This document shows, in pieces, positions 1-6,484 of a stretch of DNA of 17,279 bases; positions within the stretch are counted from its first letter, which is position 1; the number at the start of each line of letters is the position of its first letter. Source of the DNA: Calditrichota bacterium (GTDB taxonomy: Bacteria > Calditrichota > Calditrichia > RBG-13-44-9 > J075). The stretch is taken from assembly GCA_003695285.1 (NCBI GenBank), contig RFIL01000167.1, forward strand, positions 1-17,279. Direction: 5' to 3'. The notes beneath the pieces are model-generated. The model was not told the DNA's origin. It worked only from the letters and a program-made list of their open reading frames with translations, and ran no database searches. The position numbers and the translations under genes are program-made.

Positions 1-519
1 AATGTCCAGCGGGAGCAATTGAATCCCATTGACCTCGCAAAAGGGTATCAACAACTGATGGATGAATGCGGTTTGACTCAGGAAGAGGTGGCCAAAAAAA
101 TTGGCAAAGATCGCAGTACCGTGACGAATATTCTCCGCCTCCTGAAGCTTCCCCCCAAAATTCAGGAAAGTCTTCAACAGGGTGAGATTAAGGAGGGCCA
201 TGCCCGGGCATTATTGGGAGTGAGTGATTCAAAAGAACAGGAGAGAATCTGGAGGAAGACTGTTAAGAATTCTCTGTCGGTGAGGGAAGTGGAAAGGCTG
301 GTCAGGAAGCATCAGGAAAAGCATAAAGATAAACCCCTGAAACCCTTACGTCCCCGAAAAGCAGCCTATTACAACAAACTGGAGAGCCGACTGAGAGAAA
401 AATTGGGTACTCAGGTCAAGATACGCCCCCGGAAGGATGGTGGTACTATCGAAATATCCTATTTCTCTCCAGAGGATCTGGAGAGATTGATGGAAATTTT
501 TGACACCTTAAATTTTTAA
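1..519 (+). CDS. parB: ParB family chromosome-partitioning protein, 5' truncated by window edge
   Basis: The reading frame is open from base 1 and ends at TAA 517-519, giving 172 visible codons; the N-terminal CTPase box lies outside the window. The fragment opens with NVQREQLNPIDLAKGYQQLM, the conserved ParB stretch before the DNA-binding domain. A helix-turn-helix follows at about visible residues 25-51 (LTQEEVAKKIGKDRSTVTNI), then the ParB-typical EGHARALLG near 65-73. A basic linker (about 101-120) leads to a C-terminal dimerisation segment (about 124-172, containing GGTIEISYFSPEDLERLMEI). ParB binds parS sites as a CTP-dependent clamp and works with ParA in chromosome segregation. A TTG at base 19 is an internal Leu codon, not a start. 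A strong terminator follows directly, so parB probably ends its transcription unit, with parA probably upstream (inference). Confidence 0.95.
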   Translation, partial: NVQREQLNPIDLAKGYQQLMDECGLTQEEVAKKIGKDRSTVTNILRLLKLPPKIQESLQQGEIKEGHARALLGVSDSKEQERIWRKTVKNSLSVREVERLVRKHQEKHKDKPLKPLRPRKAAYYNKLESRLREKLGTQVKIRPRKDGGTIEISYFSPEDLERLMEIFDTLNF

Positions 520-527
520 CCATAGTG

Positions 528-561
528 GCCGGGCATCCTGAACACCCGGCTTTGTTTTTTT
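528..561 (+). terminator. Intrinsic terminator of parB
   Basis: A perfect 6-bp G+C-only stem (GCCGGG 528-533 with CCCGGC 545-550) has an 11-base loop and is followed immediately by TTTGTTTTTTT (551-561). It starts 9 bases after the parB stop, as expected for a Rho-independent terminator. Confidence 0.88.
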
Positions 562-663
562 CTAATCTTTTTCTCCAAATTGTCGAGAATGAAATATTAT
601 GCGAAAATAAAATTTTCTTAAGCTTGAATTTTCAATAGTCTTTATTTTTACATCGTTAGAGAG

Positions 664-696
664 CCTGTCGTTTTTTTTGGATGACAGGATTTTTTT
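664..696 (+). terminator. Second terminator-like hairpin, possible attenuator ahead of the M23 gene
   Basis: CCTGTC (664-669) pairs perfectly with GACAGG (683-688) across a T-rich loop and is followed by ATTTTTTT (689-696). It lies about 100 bases after the parB terminator and about 100 bases before the next start codon. It could be a backup terminator, the end of a short RNA, or a leader attenuator for the downstream operon. No clear promoter lies between the two terminators; the nearest resemblance to a -10 box is TATTAT at 595-600. Confidence 0.55.
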
Positions 697-706
697 CATA
701 TATGAA
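695..706. other. 12-bp perfect palindrome in the leader of the M23-bactofilin-atp cluster
   Basis: TTCATATATGAA is its own reverse complement. It overlaps the T tract of the preceding hairpin and lies 87 bases upstream of the M23 start. It could be an operator half-site pair, but in an A+T-rich spacer such a palindrome may be chance. No known regulator site is recognised. Confidence 0.3.
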
Positions 707-792
707 TACTCAAAAAATTTATTATATTTTTCTGATCTTCAAAGGATGAAGGAAGCAAGAATTTTTTCAGGGTAAAATTTCGGGACGAACCT

Positions 793-1569
793 ATGCATAG
801 AAAGAATAAGAAGAAATTTCTGACGGTACAGCTTCTTCCGGATAATGTATCTCCCCCCCGGAGTTTCCAGTTTCGATATACCTGGATATATGCCGCAGGA
901 ATAACAGCCGGAATCGTTTTTTTGTTGTTGGTTGCCGGGCTTATTACATACAGTCAGGTACTTCAGGCAGCATTGCAGAAAGGGGCACTGGAGAAAGAAA
1001 ATATCCAGTTGCGGGAACAACTTCAGAAAATTGGTGAACTTCAGGCAGAACTGGAATTGTTACGCTCATATAATGAAAGGGTTCGCAATAGCTTGCAAGG
1101 CTATGTTACTTTCTCTGAAGCCGCCGGTGATGAATCAGCAGCTTCGGATGTTATCTTCACATCTCAACAAAAATATTCACTGTTTACCTCTGTCCCTCAG
1201 ATTACCCCGATGAGTGGCTTTATTTCTCAGGAATTCAAATGGCCGGATCACCCGGGAATTGATATTGTTGCCCCGGAAGGGACCCCCATTAAGGCGGCGG
1301 CGGATGGAATTGTGGCCTTTAGTGGCTGGACCTATGAAGATGGTTATTTTATTATCCTCTATCACCCACGTGGATATTCCACGCTCTATAAACACAATTC
1401 CCGAAATCTGGTATCAACTAACCAAATTGTTCATCAAGGTGAGGTAATTGCTTTTTCCGGTAATTCCGGTGGAACCTCCTCCGGACCGCATCTACATCTG
1501 GAAATATGGAAAGACGGGTTTCCAATAAATCCCCGACAACTCTTAGTCGATTTAACAGCAGGAGAATAG
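793..1569 (+). CDS. Membrane-anchored M23 family metallopeptidase (peptidoglycan endopeptidase)
   Basis: 258 aa. A basic cytoplasmic N-terminus is followed by one transmembrane helix (about 31-53), a periplasmic coiled coil (about 58-100, rich in Leu, Gln, Glu) and a C-terminal M23/LytM domain (about 140-250). The zinc-site pattern is complete: H153 and D157 in HPGIDIVAPEGTP, H201 in LYKHNS, and H233/H235 in GPHLHLEIWKDG. M23 enzymes with this pattern cut peptide cross-links in peptidoglycan, so an active hydrolase is expected rather than an EnvC-like degenerate domain. The ATG at 793 is the only good start: an in-frame stop lies at 733-735 with no ATG between. It lacks a convincing ribosome binding site. 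The stop is 2 bases before the bactofilin ATG. Bactofilin/M23 pairs are known in cell-shape systems (Helicobacter CcmA/Csd1, BacA/LmdC), so a role in localised wall remodelling is likely (inference from context). Confidence 0.92.
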   Translation: MHRKNKKKFLTVQLLPDNVSPPRSFQFRYTWIYAAGITAGIVFLLLVAGLITYSQVLQAALQKGALEKENIQLREQLQKIGELQAELELLRSYNERVRNSLQGYVTFSEAAGDESAASDVIFTSQQKYSLFTSVPQITPMSGFISQEFKWPDHPGIDIVAPEGTPIKAAADGIVAFSGWTYEDGYFIILYHPRGYSTLYKHNSRNLVSTNQIVHQGEVIAFSGNSGGTSSGPHLHLEIWKDGFPINPRQLLVDLTAGE

Positions 1570-1571
1570 AT

Positions 1572-2033
1572 ATGGCTTTAAAAATGAAAAGTTCTGACAC
1601 GTCCACAACACCATCCAACAGTGAGATGAATTTTATCGCTGCAGGAACCTATCTGGAAGGTAAGATTGAAACCAAAGGTAGTCTTCGGATAGATGGTAAA
1701 GTAAAAGGAACGGTGAAAGTGGCTGACCGCTTAACCGTCGGTTCCTCTGGCGAAGTGATGGGGGAAATCCATGCCAAGACGGCGATTATTGGTGGTAAGG
1801 TCGAAGGTGATGTACACATCGAACAAAAAATCACCCTCGAGTCCACTTCGACCCTAAACGGAAATTTATGGACCGGCAAATTGATCATTGATGAAGGTGC
1901 CTTTTTCAATGGCAAGTCCGATATGGGGGGCGCCAAAGATCTGGCCAATAATGGGAAAAAGGGATTATTTGATAAAAGCAAAGCCTCTTCAGAGGTGGTA
2001 AGTGACGAATCCCAAAAAAATCTCGGAACATAA
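1572..2033 (+). CDS. Bactofilin (polymer-forming cytoskeletal protein)
   Basis: 153 aa. The central region (about 20-116) has the bactofilin right-handed beta-helix pattern of short repeating strands with Gly turns, for example GTYLEGKIETKGSLRIDGKV and IIGGKVEGDVHIEQKITLES. It is flanked by short disordered polar tails; the C-tail from about 117 is rich in Lys, Ser and Asn. Bactofilins self-assemble without nucleotides into filaments that scaffold wall enzymes or polar complexes. The ATG at 1572 was chosen because GGAG (1561-1564) lies 7 bases upstream and the preceding gene ends at 1569; the frame is open further upstream but lies inside the M23 domain. The 3' end overlaps atpZ by 32 bases. 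The likely partner is the adjacent M23 peptidase, and the nearby parB recalls the ParABS-bactofilin link known in Myxococcus, though any functional link here is inference. Confidence 0.93.
   Translation: MALKMKSSDTSTTPSNSEMNFIAAGTYLEGKIETKGSLRIDGKVKGTVKVADRLTVGSSGEVMGEIHAKTAIIGGKVEGDVHIEQKITLESTSTLNGNLWTGKLIIDEGAFFNGKSDMGGAKDLANNGKKGLFDKSKASSEVVSDESQKNLGT
1983..1996 (+). promoter_or_regulatory. Small hairpin sequestering the atpZ ribosome binding site
   Basis: The atpZ Shine-Dalgarno AGAGG (1991-1995) is the right arm of the inverted repeat CCTCT-tc-AGAGG (1984-1995). It can fold as CCTC/GAGG with a 4-base loop, plus a G-U pair at the base. It lies inside the bactofilin coding region, so ribosomes translating bactofilin would melt it. 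This fits translational coupling of atpZ to bactofilin (inference). Confidence 0.45.
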
Positions 2034-2295
2034 TTCAGTATCCGGTAAATCGACGCTTAAACAGCTATCAAGAGTTTATCGAGAACTATCTCCTTATCTG
2101 AATATAGGTTATACTTTTGTTGCAGCAATAGCATTATTGGGTTATATCGGTTACCTGATTGATCAATGGAAAGGAACCTCGCCCTGGGCTACGTTTATCG
2201 GACTGCTCCTGGGAATGGTGGTTGGCTTTTATCAGTTTTTCTTGACGGTATTCAACAGGTCCAAGGAAGACCAAAATGACCATAAGGATGCATGA
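2002..2295 (+). CDS. atpZ: AtpZ/AtpI family F1Fo ATP synthase accessory protein
   Basis: 97 aa with two membrane helices (about 34-54 and 62-84). Between them is the family motif GYLIDQWKGTSPWATFIGLL, with Asp54 and the GTSPW turn, and then GMVVGFYQF. This is the small AtpZ type (ATPase_gene1 family), found at the head of many atp operons. Family members are reported to assist c-ring assembly or divalent-ion transport; its exact role here is not shown by sequence. The start is GTG at 2002, supported by AGAGG six bases upstream, and lies within the bactofilin gene, overlapping it by 32 bases. The end overlaps the next gene at an ATGATG/TGA junction. Confidence 0.88.
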   Translation: MTNPKKISEHNSVSGKSTLKQLSRVYRELSPYLNIGYTFVAAIALLGYIGYLIDQWKGTSPWATFIGLLLGMVVGFYQFFLTVFNRSKEDQNDHKDA

Positions 2296-2678
2296 TGAGG
2301 TTCTCGCGGTTTCTGAAGTTGAGTAGTATAGTGGTGATTCTTTTTATTGCTGGGGCAGAAGGAATTATGCATGCCTTTGGTCTAACCTCCTCCCGGAATA
2401 TTGTATATTTGGGGCTAATTATTGCTTATGGAAATGCGATAATTGGTTTTGCTGCCATTAGTTGGGGATATCGACGCACCCATCAACAATTTATGATAGC
2501 CCTGTTCGGAAGTATGATTTTTAGATTCTTGTTGATTTTTTCACTTTTATTTATTTTAATTGGTGCTTTCAAAATAGATGCCATTCCATTGGCGTCAGGA
2601 TTATTGGTTGCCTATTTCTTGTTTTTGGCTCTGGAGATTTTTCAGGTTTATCGAAATACAGAAATTACGAGGAAGTAG
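2292..2678 (+). CDS. atpI: ATP synthase subunit I-like membrane protein
   Basis: 128 aa with four predicted membrane helices (about 8-28, 36-58, 66-92 and 97-119) and a short basic C-tail. Size, topology and position between atpZ and atpB fit the ATP-synt_I family, which is poorly conserved in sequence; membership is inferred mainly from these. Members have been proposed to help c-ring assembly and insertion. Two adjacent in-frame ATG codons (2292 and 2295) are possible starts. AAGGA (2284-2288) is 3 bases from the first and 6 from the second, so 2295 may be used. Either choice overlaps the atpZ stop, implying translational coupling. Confidence 0.75.
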   Translation: MMRFSRFLKLSSIVVILFIAGAEGIMHAFGLTSSRNIVYLGLIIAYGNAIIGFAAISWGYRRTHQQFMIALFGSMIFRFLLIFSLLFILIGAFKIDAIPLASGLLVAYFLFLALEIFQVYRNTEITRK

Positions 2679-2681
2679 TTT

Positions 2682-3524
2682 ATGACATTATCGTTAGCAC
2701 AATTGGCTCCGGAAGAACATCAAAGTGAAGGGTTGGGGAGTTTTATCCGTCATCACCTTGCCAATTCCAATGAGTGGAATCTCCCATTTATCGGTCATGT
2801 GCACCTGCCTACTTTTGAACCGATTACTCTCTTTGGTATGCAGGTGGATTTATCCATTACCCTCCATGTGGTGATGCTCTGGATTGCCAGTCTCTTCATT
2901 GTTCTGGCGTTCTGGTTAACCTTTCGTAAACCGAATCCAGTGCCCAGGGGGTTAGCTGCTGTACTGGAAAGTATTGTGCTTTTTGTGCGAGATGAAATTG
3001 CCATCCCCAATATGGGGGAAAAGCATGGCAAGCAAATGACACCTTTCCTTTCTACCCTGTTCTTTTTTATCCTTGTCCTGAATTTGATGGGGCTCATCCC
3101 ACTTTTTTCCACGGCAACGGGGAATATTAGTGTTACCGCTGGATTGGCTGTGATTACCTTCATTATGACTCAGGTGAATGGGATGAGGGAAAATGGGGTG
3201 TTTGGCTATCTAAAGTCCCTGGTGCCGCATGGCGTTCCGGTGTTTTTGTTTCCGATTATGATTCCCATTGAAATCCTGGGGTTGTTTACCAAGCCCTTTG
3301 CTCTGGCCGTGCGTCTCTTTGCCAATATGACGGCTGGCCATACGGTGATTTTTGCCCTGTTGGGATTGATTGCAGTGCTGGCGACGTTGTTTGTCTCACC
3401 GTTTTCGATAGGGTTTGCATTGTTTATTAATTTGTTAGAATTGTTGATTGCCTTTATTCAAGCCTATATTTTTACTGTATTATCCGCTTTATTTATTGGG
3501 ATGGCGATGCATCCTCAGCATTAA
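2682..3524 (+). CDS. atpB: F1Fo ATP synthase subunit a
   Basis: 280 aa integral membrane protein of Fo that forms the proton half-channels against the c ring. The essential stator arginine is R211 in ALAVRLFANMTAGHTV. H220 and E253 occupy the positions held by Glu219 and His245 in E. coli, a known alternative arrangement of this pair. The last-helix signature FIQAYIFTVLSALFIG (with Q260) and LNLMGLIPLFS (134-143) are also typical. A polar N-terminal extension of about 55 residues precedes the first helix (about 58-80). ATG 2682 has GAGGAAG about 8 bases upstream and follows the atpI stop by 3 bases. Everything expected of a functional a subunit is present. Confidence 0.97.
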   Translation: MTLSLAQLAPEEHQSEGLGSFIRHHLANSNEWNLPFIGHVHLPTFEPITLFGMQVDLSITLHVVMLWIASLFIVLAFWLTFRKPNPVPRGLAAVLESIVLFVRDEIAIPNMGEKHGKQMTPFLSTLFFFILVLNLMGLIPLFSTATGNISVTAGLAVITFIMTQVNGMRENGVFGYLKSLVPHGVPVFLFPIMIPIEILGLFTKPFALAVRLFANMTAGHTVIFALLGLIAVLATLFVSPFSIGFALFINLLELLIAFIQAYIFTVLSALFIGMAMHPQH

Positions 3525-3620
3525 GAATGAGTGTTCTGTATTAATGTTTTGAATGATATTCTATCATGTTTTAAGTTCAATAATTCACAGTTTAAATTAT
3601 TAAGGAAAGGAGAAGAGAGA
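3525..3620 (+). promoter_or_regulatory. A+T-rich atpB-atpE spacer with two small hairpins and a strong ribosome binding site
   Basis: This 96-base spacer is the longest gap within atpZ-atpD. It holds two perfect inverted repeats: ATGATA (3553-3558) with TATCAT (3562-3567), and AATAATT (3579-3585) with AATTATT (3595-3601). The purine-rich AAGGAAAGGAGAAGAGAGA then ends at the atpE ATG, with GGAG (3609-3612) 8 bases upstream. In E. coli an A/U-rich region before atpE boosts translation of the multi-copy c subunit; a similar role here is inference. Confidence 0.45.
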
Positions 3621-3848
3621 ATGGAAGCGATTGGGTTATCGTATTTAGCGGCAGGTCTTGGTGCCGGTTTGGCAGTTATTGGTGCAGGAATTGGAATTGG
3701 TCGTATTGGTGGTCAGGCAATGGAAGGAACTGCCCGTCAACCGGAAGCCGCCAATGATATTCGTACCACTATGATTATTTCTGCAGCATTGATTGAAGGG
3801 GTGGCCCTTTTCGGTCTGGTTGTATGCTTCTTGTTAGGTGTAAAATAA
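3621..3848 (+). CDS. atpE: F1Fo ATP synthase subunit c (proteolipid)
   Basis: 75 aa hairpin of two membrane helices forming the rotor ring. Helix 1 is glycine-rich (AGLGAGLAVIGAGIGIGRIG), the polar loop carries R39-Q40-P41, and helix 2 holds the ion-binding carboxylate E59 (AALIEGVALFG). Aligned by eye to the Ilyobacter sodium-type c subunit through the RQP loop, the residue at its Gln32 position is Ile, and E59 is followed by Gly, not Ser or Thr. The sodium ligands are therefore missing and proton coupling is expected. The start at ATG 3621 has GGAG 8 bases upstream and gives normal family length; the frame is open further 5' but that extension has no c-subunit similarity. Confidence 0.97.
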   Translation: MEAIGLSYLAAGLGAGLAVIGAGIGIGRIGGQAMEGTARQPEAANDIRTTMIISAALIEGVALFGLVVCFLLGVK

Positions 3849-3865
3849 ACCAATAAAGGAATACC

Positions 3866-4357
3866 ATGTTACAGCTTGATCCCGGAATGATGATCTGGAC
3901 CTGGGTTACTTTCCTGGTCCTGCTGCTGGTGTTGAGGAAGGTAGCCTGGAAACCTCTGCTAAAAGCGGTGGAGGAGAGAGAACAGCAAATTAGCGAATCT
4001 CTTCGACGAGCTGTCGAGGCACGAGAGGAGGCAGAGAAATTGTTGTTCGAGCAACAGGAGAAGTTGGCTGCCGCCCAGGAAGAAGTCCAGCAGATGATAA
4101 AAGAAAGCAAAGCAATGGCGGAAAAGATGCGTCAGGATATCCTGGAAAAAGCCCATCAGGATGCGGAAAAGTTGGTGGAGCGAGCGAAAGCCGATATTGA
4201 ACGACAGCGGATGCAGATGATCAATGCTCTGCGCCAGGAAGTGGCCAATCTGGTTGTTGATACTACCTCCAAGCTGGTTGGGGTGGTTGTTGATGAGAAA
4301 AAACATCGCCAGATTATTGATGAAGCCATTGCTCAATTTGGTCAGCAACAGAATTAA
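3866..4357 (+). CDS. atpF: F1Fo ATP synthase subunit b
   Basis: 163 aa. An N-terminal membrane helix (about 8-24, GMMIWTWVTFLVLLLVL) is followed by KVAWKPLLKAVEEREQQI and a long charged, Ala/Glu/Lys-rich coiled coil to about residue 125. The C-terminal part (LRQEVANLVVDTTSKLVG) is the section that contacts delta. It forms the peripheral stalk as a homodimer; no second b-type (b') gene is present. ATG 3866 has AAAGGA (3855-3860) 5 bases upstream and lies 17 bases after atpE. Confidence 0.95.
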   Translation: MLQLDPGMMIWTWVTFLVLLLVLRKVAWKPLLKAVEEREQQISESLRRAVEAREEAEKLLFEQQEKLAAAQEEVQQMIKESKAMAEKMRQDILEKAHQDAEKLVERAKADIERQRMQMINALRQEVANLVVDTTSKLVGVVVDEKKHRQIIDEAIAQFGQQQN

Positions 4358-4374
4358 ATGAAAAAGGTGGTCTT

Positions 4375-4914
4375 GTGAAACGATCTCGTGTGGCAAAGCG
4401 ATACGCCCAGGCGTTGTTCGAAACGGCTAAAGATCAAAACGCTCTGGAACAGGTGCAGGAAGATGTTGCTACCCTTCAAAAGGAGTATGAAGAGGTAGAA
4501 GAATTCAAACATCTCATTGATTCACCCGTGATTAGCAATGAGGTGAAGTTGAAAACATTTTCCAGCTTGTTTCAGGAACGCCTCCACCCGATTACTTTTC
4601 GATTCATAACCCTGCTCATAAATAAAAATAGAGAAGGGTTGCTACCCGCTGTAGCAACCCACTTTCATGAATTGCTTGATGAGTATCAGGGAGTAGTTCG
4701 TGGAGTGGTGGAAACGGTATTGCCATTGTCAGATGAGCAGTTGAATAAATTACAAGCTCAACTGCACACCCGCATCGGAAAAGATGTGCTCTTATCTCAG
4801 CGGGTGGATAAAAATTTATTGGGTGGTTTAAGGGTGGTTGTGCAGGATCTGGTTTTTGATGCCAGCCTGCGACAACAATTGAACAAAATCAAGCTGCGAA
4901 TAAGTGAGTCATAA
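4375..4914 (+). CDS. atpH: F1Fo ATP synthase subunit delta (OSCP)
   Basis: 179 aa, normal length. The N-terminal helical domain starts with VAKRYAQALFETAKD, typical of delta, and the C-terminal OSCP signature is at about 144-162 (VDKNLLGGLRVVVQDLVFDA). Delta joins the peripheral stalk b dimer to the top of the alpha3beta3 head. The start is GTG at 4375, with AAGGTGG (4364-4370) just upstream; an ATG at 4358 is out of frame. The coding sequence contains a perfect 10-bp inverted repeat, listed separately. Confidence 0.95.
   Translation: MKRSRVAKRYAQALFETAKDQNALEQVQEDVATLQKEYEEVEEFKHLIDSPVISNEVKLKTFSSLFQERLHPITFRFITLLINKNREGLLPAVATHFHELLDEYQGVVRGVVETVLPLSDEQLNKLQAQLHTRIGKDVLLSQRVDKNLLGGLRVVVQDLVFDASLRQQLNKIKLRISES
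4636..4660 (+). repeat. Perfect 10-bp inverted repeat inside atpH
   Basis: GGGTTGCTAC (4636-4645) and GTAGCAACCC (4651-4660) are exact reverse complements separated by the 5-base loop CCGCT. The mRNA would form a stable hairpin in mid-gene. No T tract follows, so it is not a terminator. The encoded residues (GLLPAVAT) are ordinary for delta. It could slow ribosomes or protect or process the message, or be coincidental. Confidence 0.7.
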
Positions 4915-4941
4915 ACGTAACTTTTGAATGAGGAATGAAAA

Positions 4942-6474
4942 ATGGCTGTAGATGTCAAACCAGAAGAAATTTCTGCCATTATTAAACAGCAATTAGAGGG
5001 GTTTGAGAAAGAAGCAGATATCTATGAAGTTGGAACCGTTCTGCAGGTAGGAGACGGAATTGCCCGGATTTATGGGTTGAAGAATGTCATGGCTGGAGAG
5101 CTGGTCGAATTCGCTTCCGGCGTGTTTGGAATGGCTCTTAACCTGGAAGAAGAGACGGTTGGTGTGGTGATTATGGGTGAAGATAAGGATGTGAAGGAAG
5201 GTGAAGTTGTTAAACGCACCAATCGCATCGTGGAAGTGCCGGTAGGGAAAGAGCTGCTGGGACGGGTTGTGAATCCCTTAGGACAACCCATCGATGATCG
5301 GGGGCCCATTAACGCCAAGGAATTTTTGCCGGTAGAACGAAAAGCACCTGGTGTGATTTATCGAAAATCCGTCCATGAACCCCTGCAAACCGGTTTGAAA
5401 GCAATCGACTCCATGATTCCCATTGGTCGGGGGCAGCGCGAGTTAATTATTGGGGACCGTCAGACCGGTAAAACAGCGATTGCTGTTGATACCATTATTA
5501 ATCAGAAATCAACCCATGAGACCGACAAACCGGTCTATTGTATATATGTGGCTATCGGTCAGAAGGCATCCACCGTTGCCAAGGTGGTGAAAACGCTGGA
5601 AGATCATGGAGCGATGGAATACACGATTGTCGTCTCGGCCGCAGCTAGTGAAGCAGCAGCCTTGCAATACCTGGCTCCTTATGCCGGGGCTGCTATGGGT
5701 GAATATTTCCGAGACAATGGAATGCATGCGCTGGTCATCTATGATGACTTATCCAAACATGCTCATGCCTATCGCCAGATGTCTCTGTTGCTACGTCGCC
5801 CTCCCGGACGAGAAGCCTATCCGGGTGATGTATTCTATCTTCACAGTCGCTTGCTGGAACGGGCAGCGAAAATGGATGATGCCCGTGGCGGTGGTTCATT
5901 AACCGCTCTTCCGATTATTGAAACCCAGGCCGGTGACGTCTCTGCCTATATCCCCACTAACGTTATTTCTATTACTGACGGTCAGATTTATCTGGAGCCG
6001 GATTTGTTTTACGCCGGTCAACGTCCGGCGGTGAATGTGGGGATTTCGGTGAGCCGGGTTGGTGGAAATGCCCAGATCAAGGCTATGAAACAGGTGGCCG
6101 GACGTCTTCGTCTGGACCTTGCTCAGTATCGGGCTCTGGAAGCGTTTGCCAAATTTGGTTCCGACCTGGATAAAGCAACCCAGGCTCAGCTCACTCGTGG
6201 GCAACGACTGGTAGAACTGCTGAAACAGGATCAATATGTTCCGATGGCCGTGGAAAAACAGATTGCCCTGATCTTTGCCGGAACCGGCGGTTATCTGGAC
6301 GAGTTACCGGTGGAGAGTGTTAAACGATTCGAGTCCGAATATTTACAATATCTGGAAACCAAATATCCGGATATCCTCTCTGAGATTAAAGAGAAAGAAG
6401 TCCTGTCGGATGAATTGCGAGAGCGAATGGATAAGGCTGTGAAGGAATTTTTGAAAACGTTTAAAGCAGATTAA
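4942..6474 (+). CDS. atpA: F1Fo ATP synthase subunit alpha
   Basis: 510 aa, normal length. It has the N-terminal beta-barrel domain (about 25-95), the nucleotide-binding domain with P-loop GDRQTGKT (171-178) and Walker B LVIYDD (264-269), PPGREAYPGDVFYLHSRLLE (287-306), and the ATP synthase signature and arginine finger in ISVSRVGGNAQ (R372). The C-terminal helical domain follows. Alpha binds nucleotide non-catalytically and supplies the arginine finger to the catalytic beta site. ATG 4942 has GAGGA (4930-4934) 7 bases upstream. No frameshift or missing motif is seen. Confidence 0.98.
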   Translation: MAVDVKPEEISAIIKQQLEGFEKEADIYEVGTVLQVGDGIARIYGLKNVMAGELVEFASGVFGMALNLEEETVGVVIMGEDKDVKEGEVVKRTNRIVEVPVGKELLGRVVNPLGQPIDDRGPINAKEFLPVERKAPGVIYRKSVHEPLQTGLKAIDSMIPIGRGQRELIIGDRQTGKTAIAVDTIINQKSTHETDKPVYCIYVAIGQKASTVAKVVKTLEDHGAMEYTIVVSAAASEAAALQYLAPYAGAAMGEYFRDNGMHALVIYDDLSKHAHAYRQMSLLLRRPPGREAYPGDVFYLHSRLLERAAKMDDARGGGSLTALPIIETQAGDVSAYIPTNVISITDGQIYLEPDLFYAGQRPAVNVGISVSRVGGNAQIKAMKQVAGRLRLDLAQYRALEAFAKFGSDLDKATQAQLTRGQRLVELLKQDQYVPMAVEKQIALIFAGTGGYLDELPVESVKRFESEYLQYLETKYPDILSEIKEKEVLSDELRERMDKAVKEFLKTFKAD

Positions 6475-6484
6475 TGAGGCAAGT

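Noticed and set aside
746..775. Nine-codon leader ORF starting at ATG 746 upstream of the M23 gene
   Set aside because: There is no residue bias or paired RNA structure that would indicate a leader peptide, and the region is A+T-rich enough for chance ORFs.
1..792. parS site near parB
   Set aside because: No sequence close to the conserved TGTTTCACGTGAAACA palindrome was seen; TTCATATATGAA lacks the CACGTG core.
1506..1571. Upstream extension of the bactofilin frame into the M23 gene
   Set aside because: It encodes residues unlike bactofilin and lies within the conserved end of the M23 domain; ATG 1572 has GGAG at ideal spacing.
3312..3450. His220/Glu253 in subunit a as an unusual channel
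   Set aside because: This swap relative to E. coli Glu219/His245 is a known, common arrangement.
3531..3620. N-terminally extended start for atpE
   Set aside because: The extension has no c-subunit similarity; ATG 3621 has an excellent ribosome binding site and yields the normal 75-aa length.
5606..5902. Out-of-frame 98-codon ORF within atpA
   Set aside because: It overlaps the most conserved part of alpha in another frame and has no family features.
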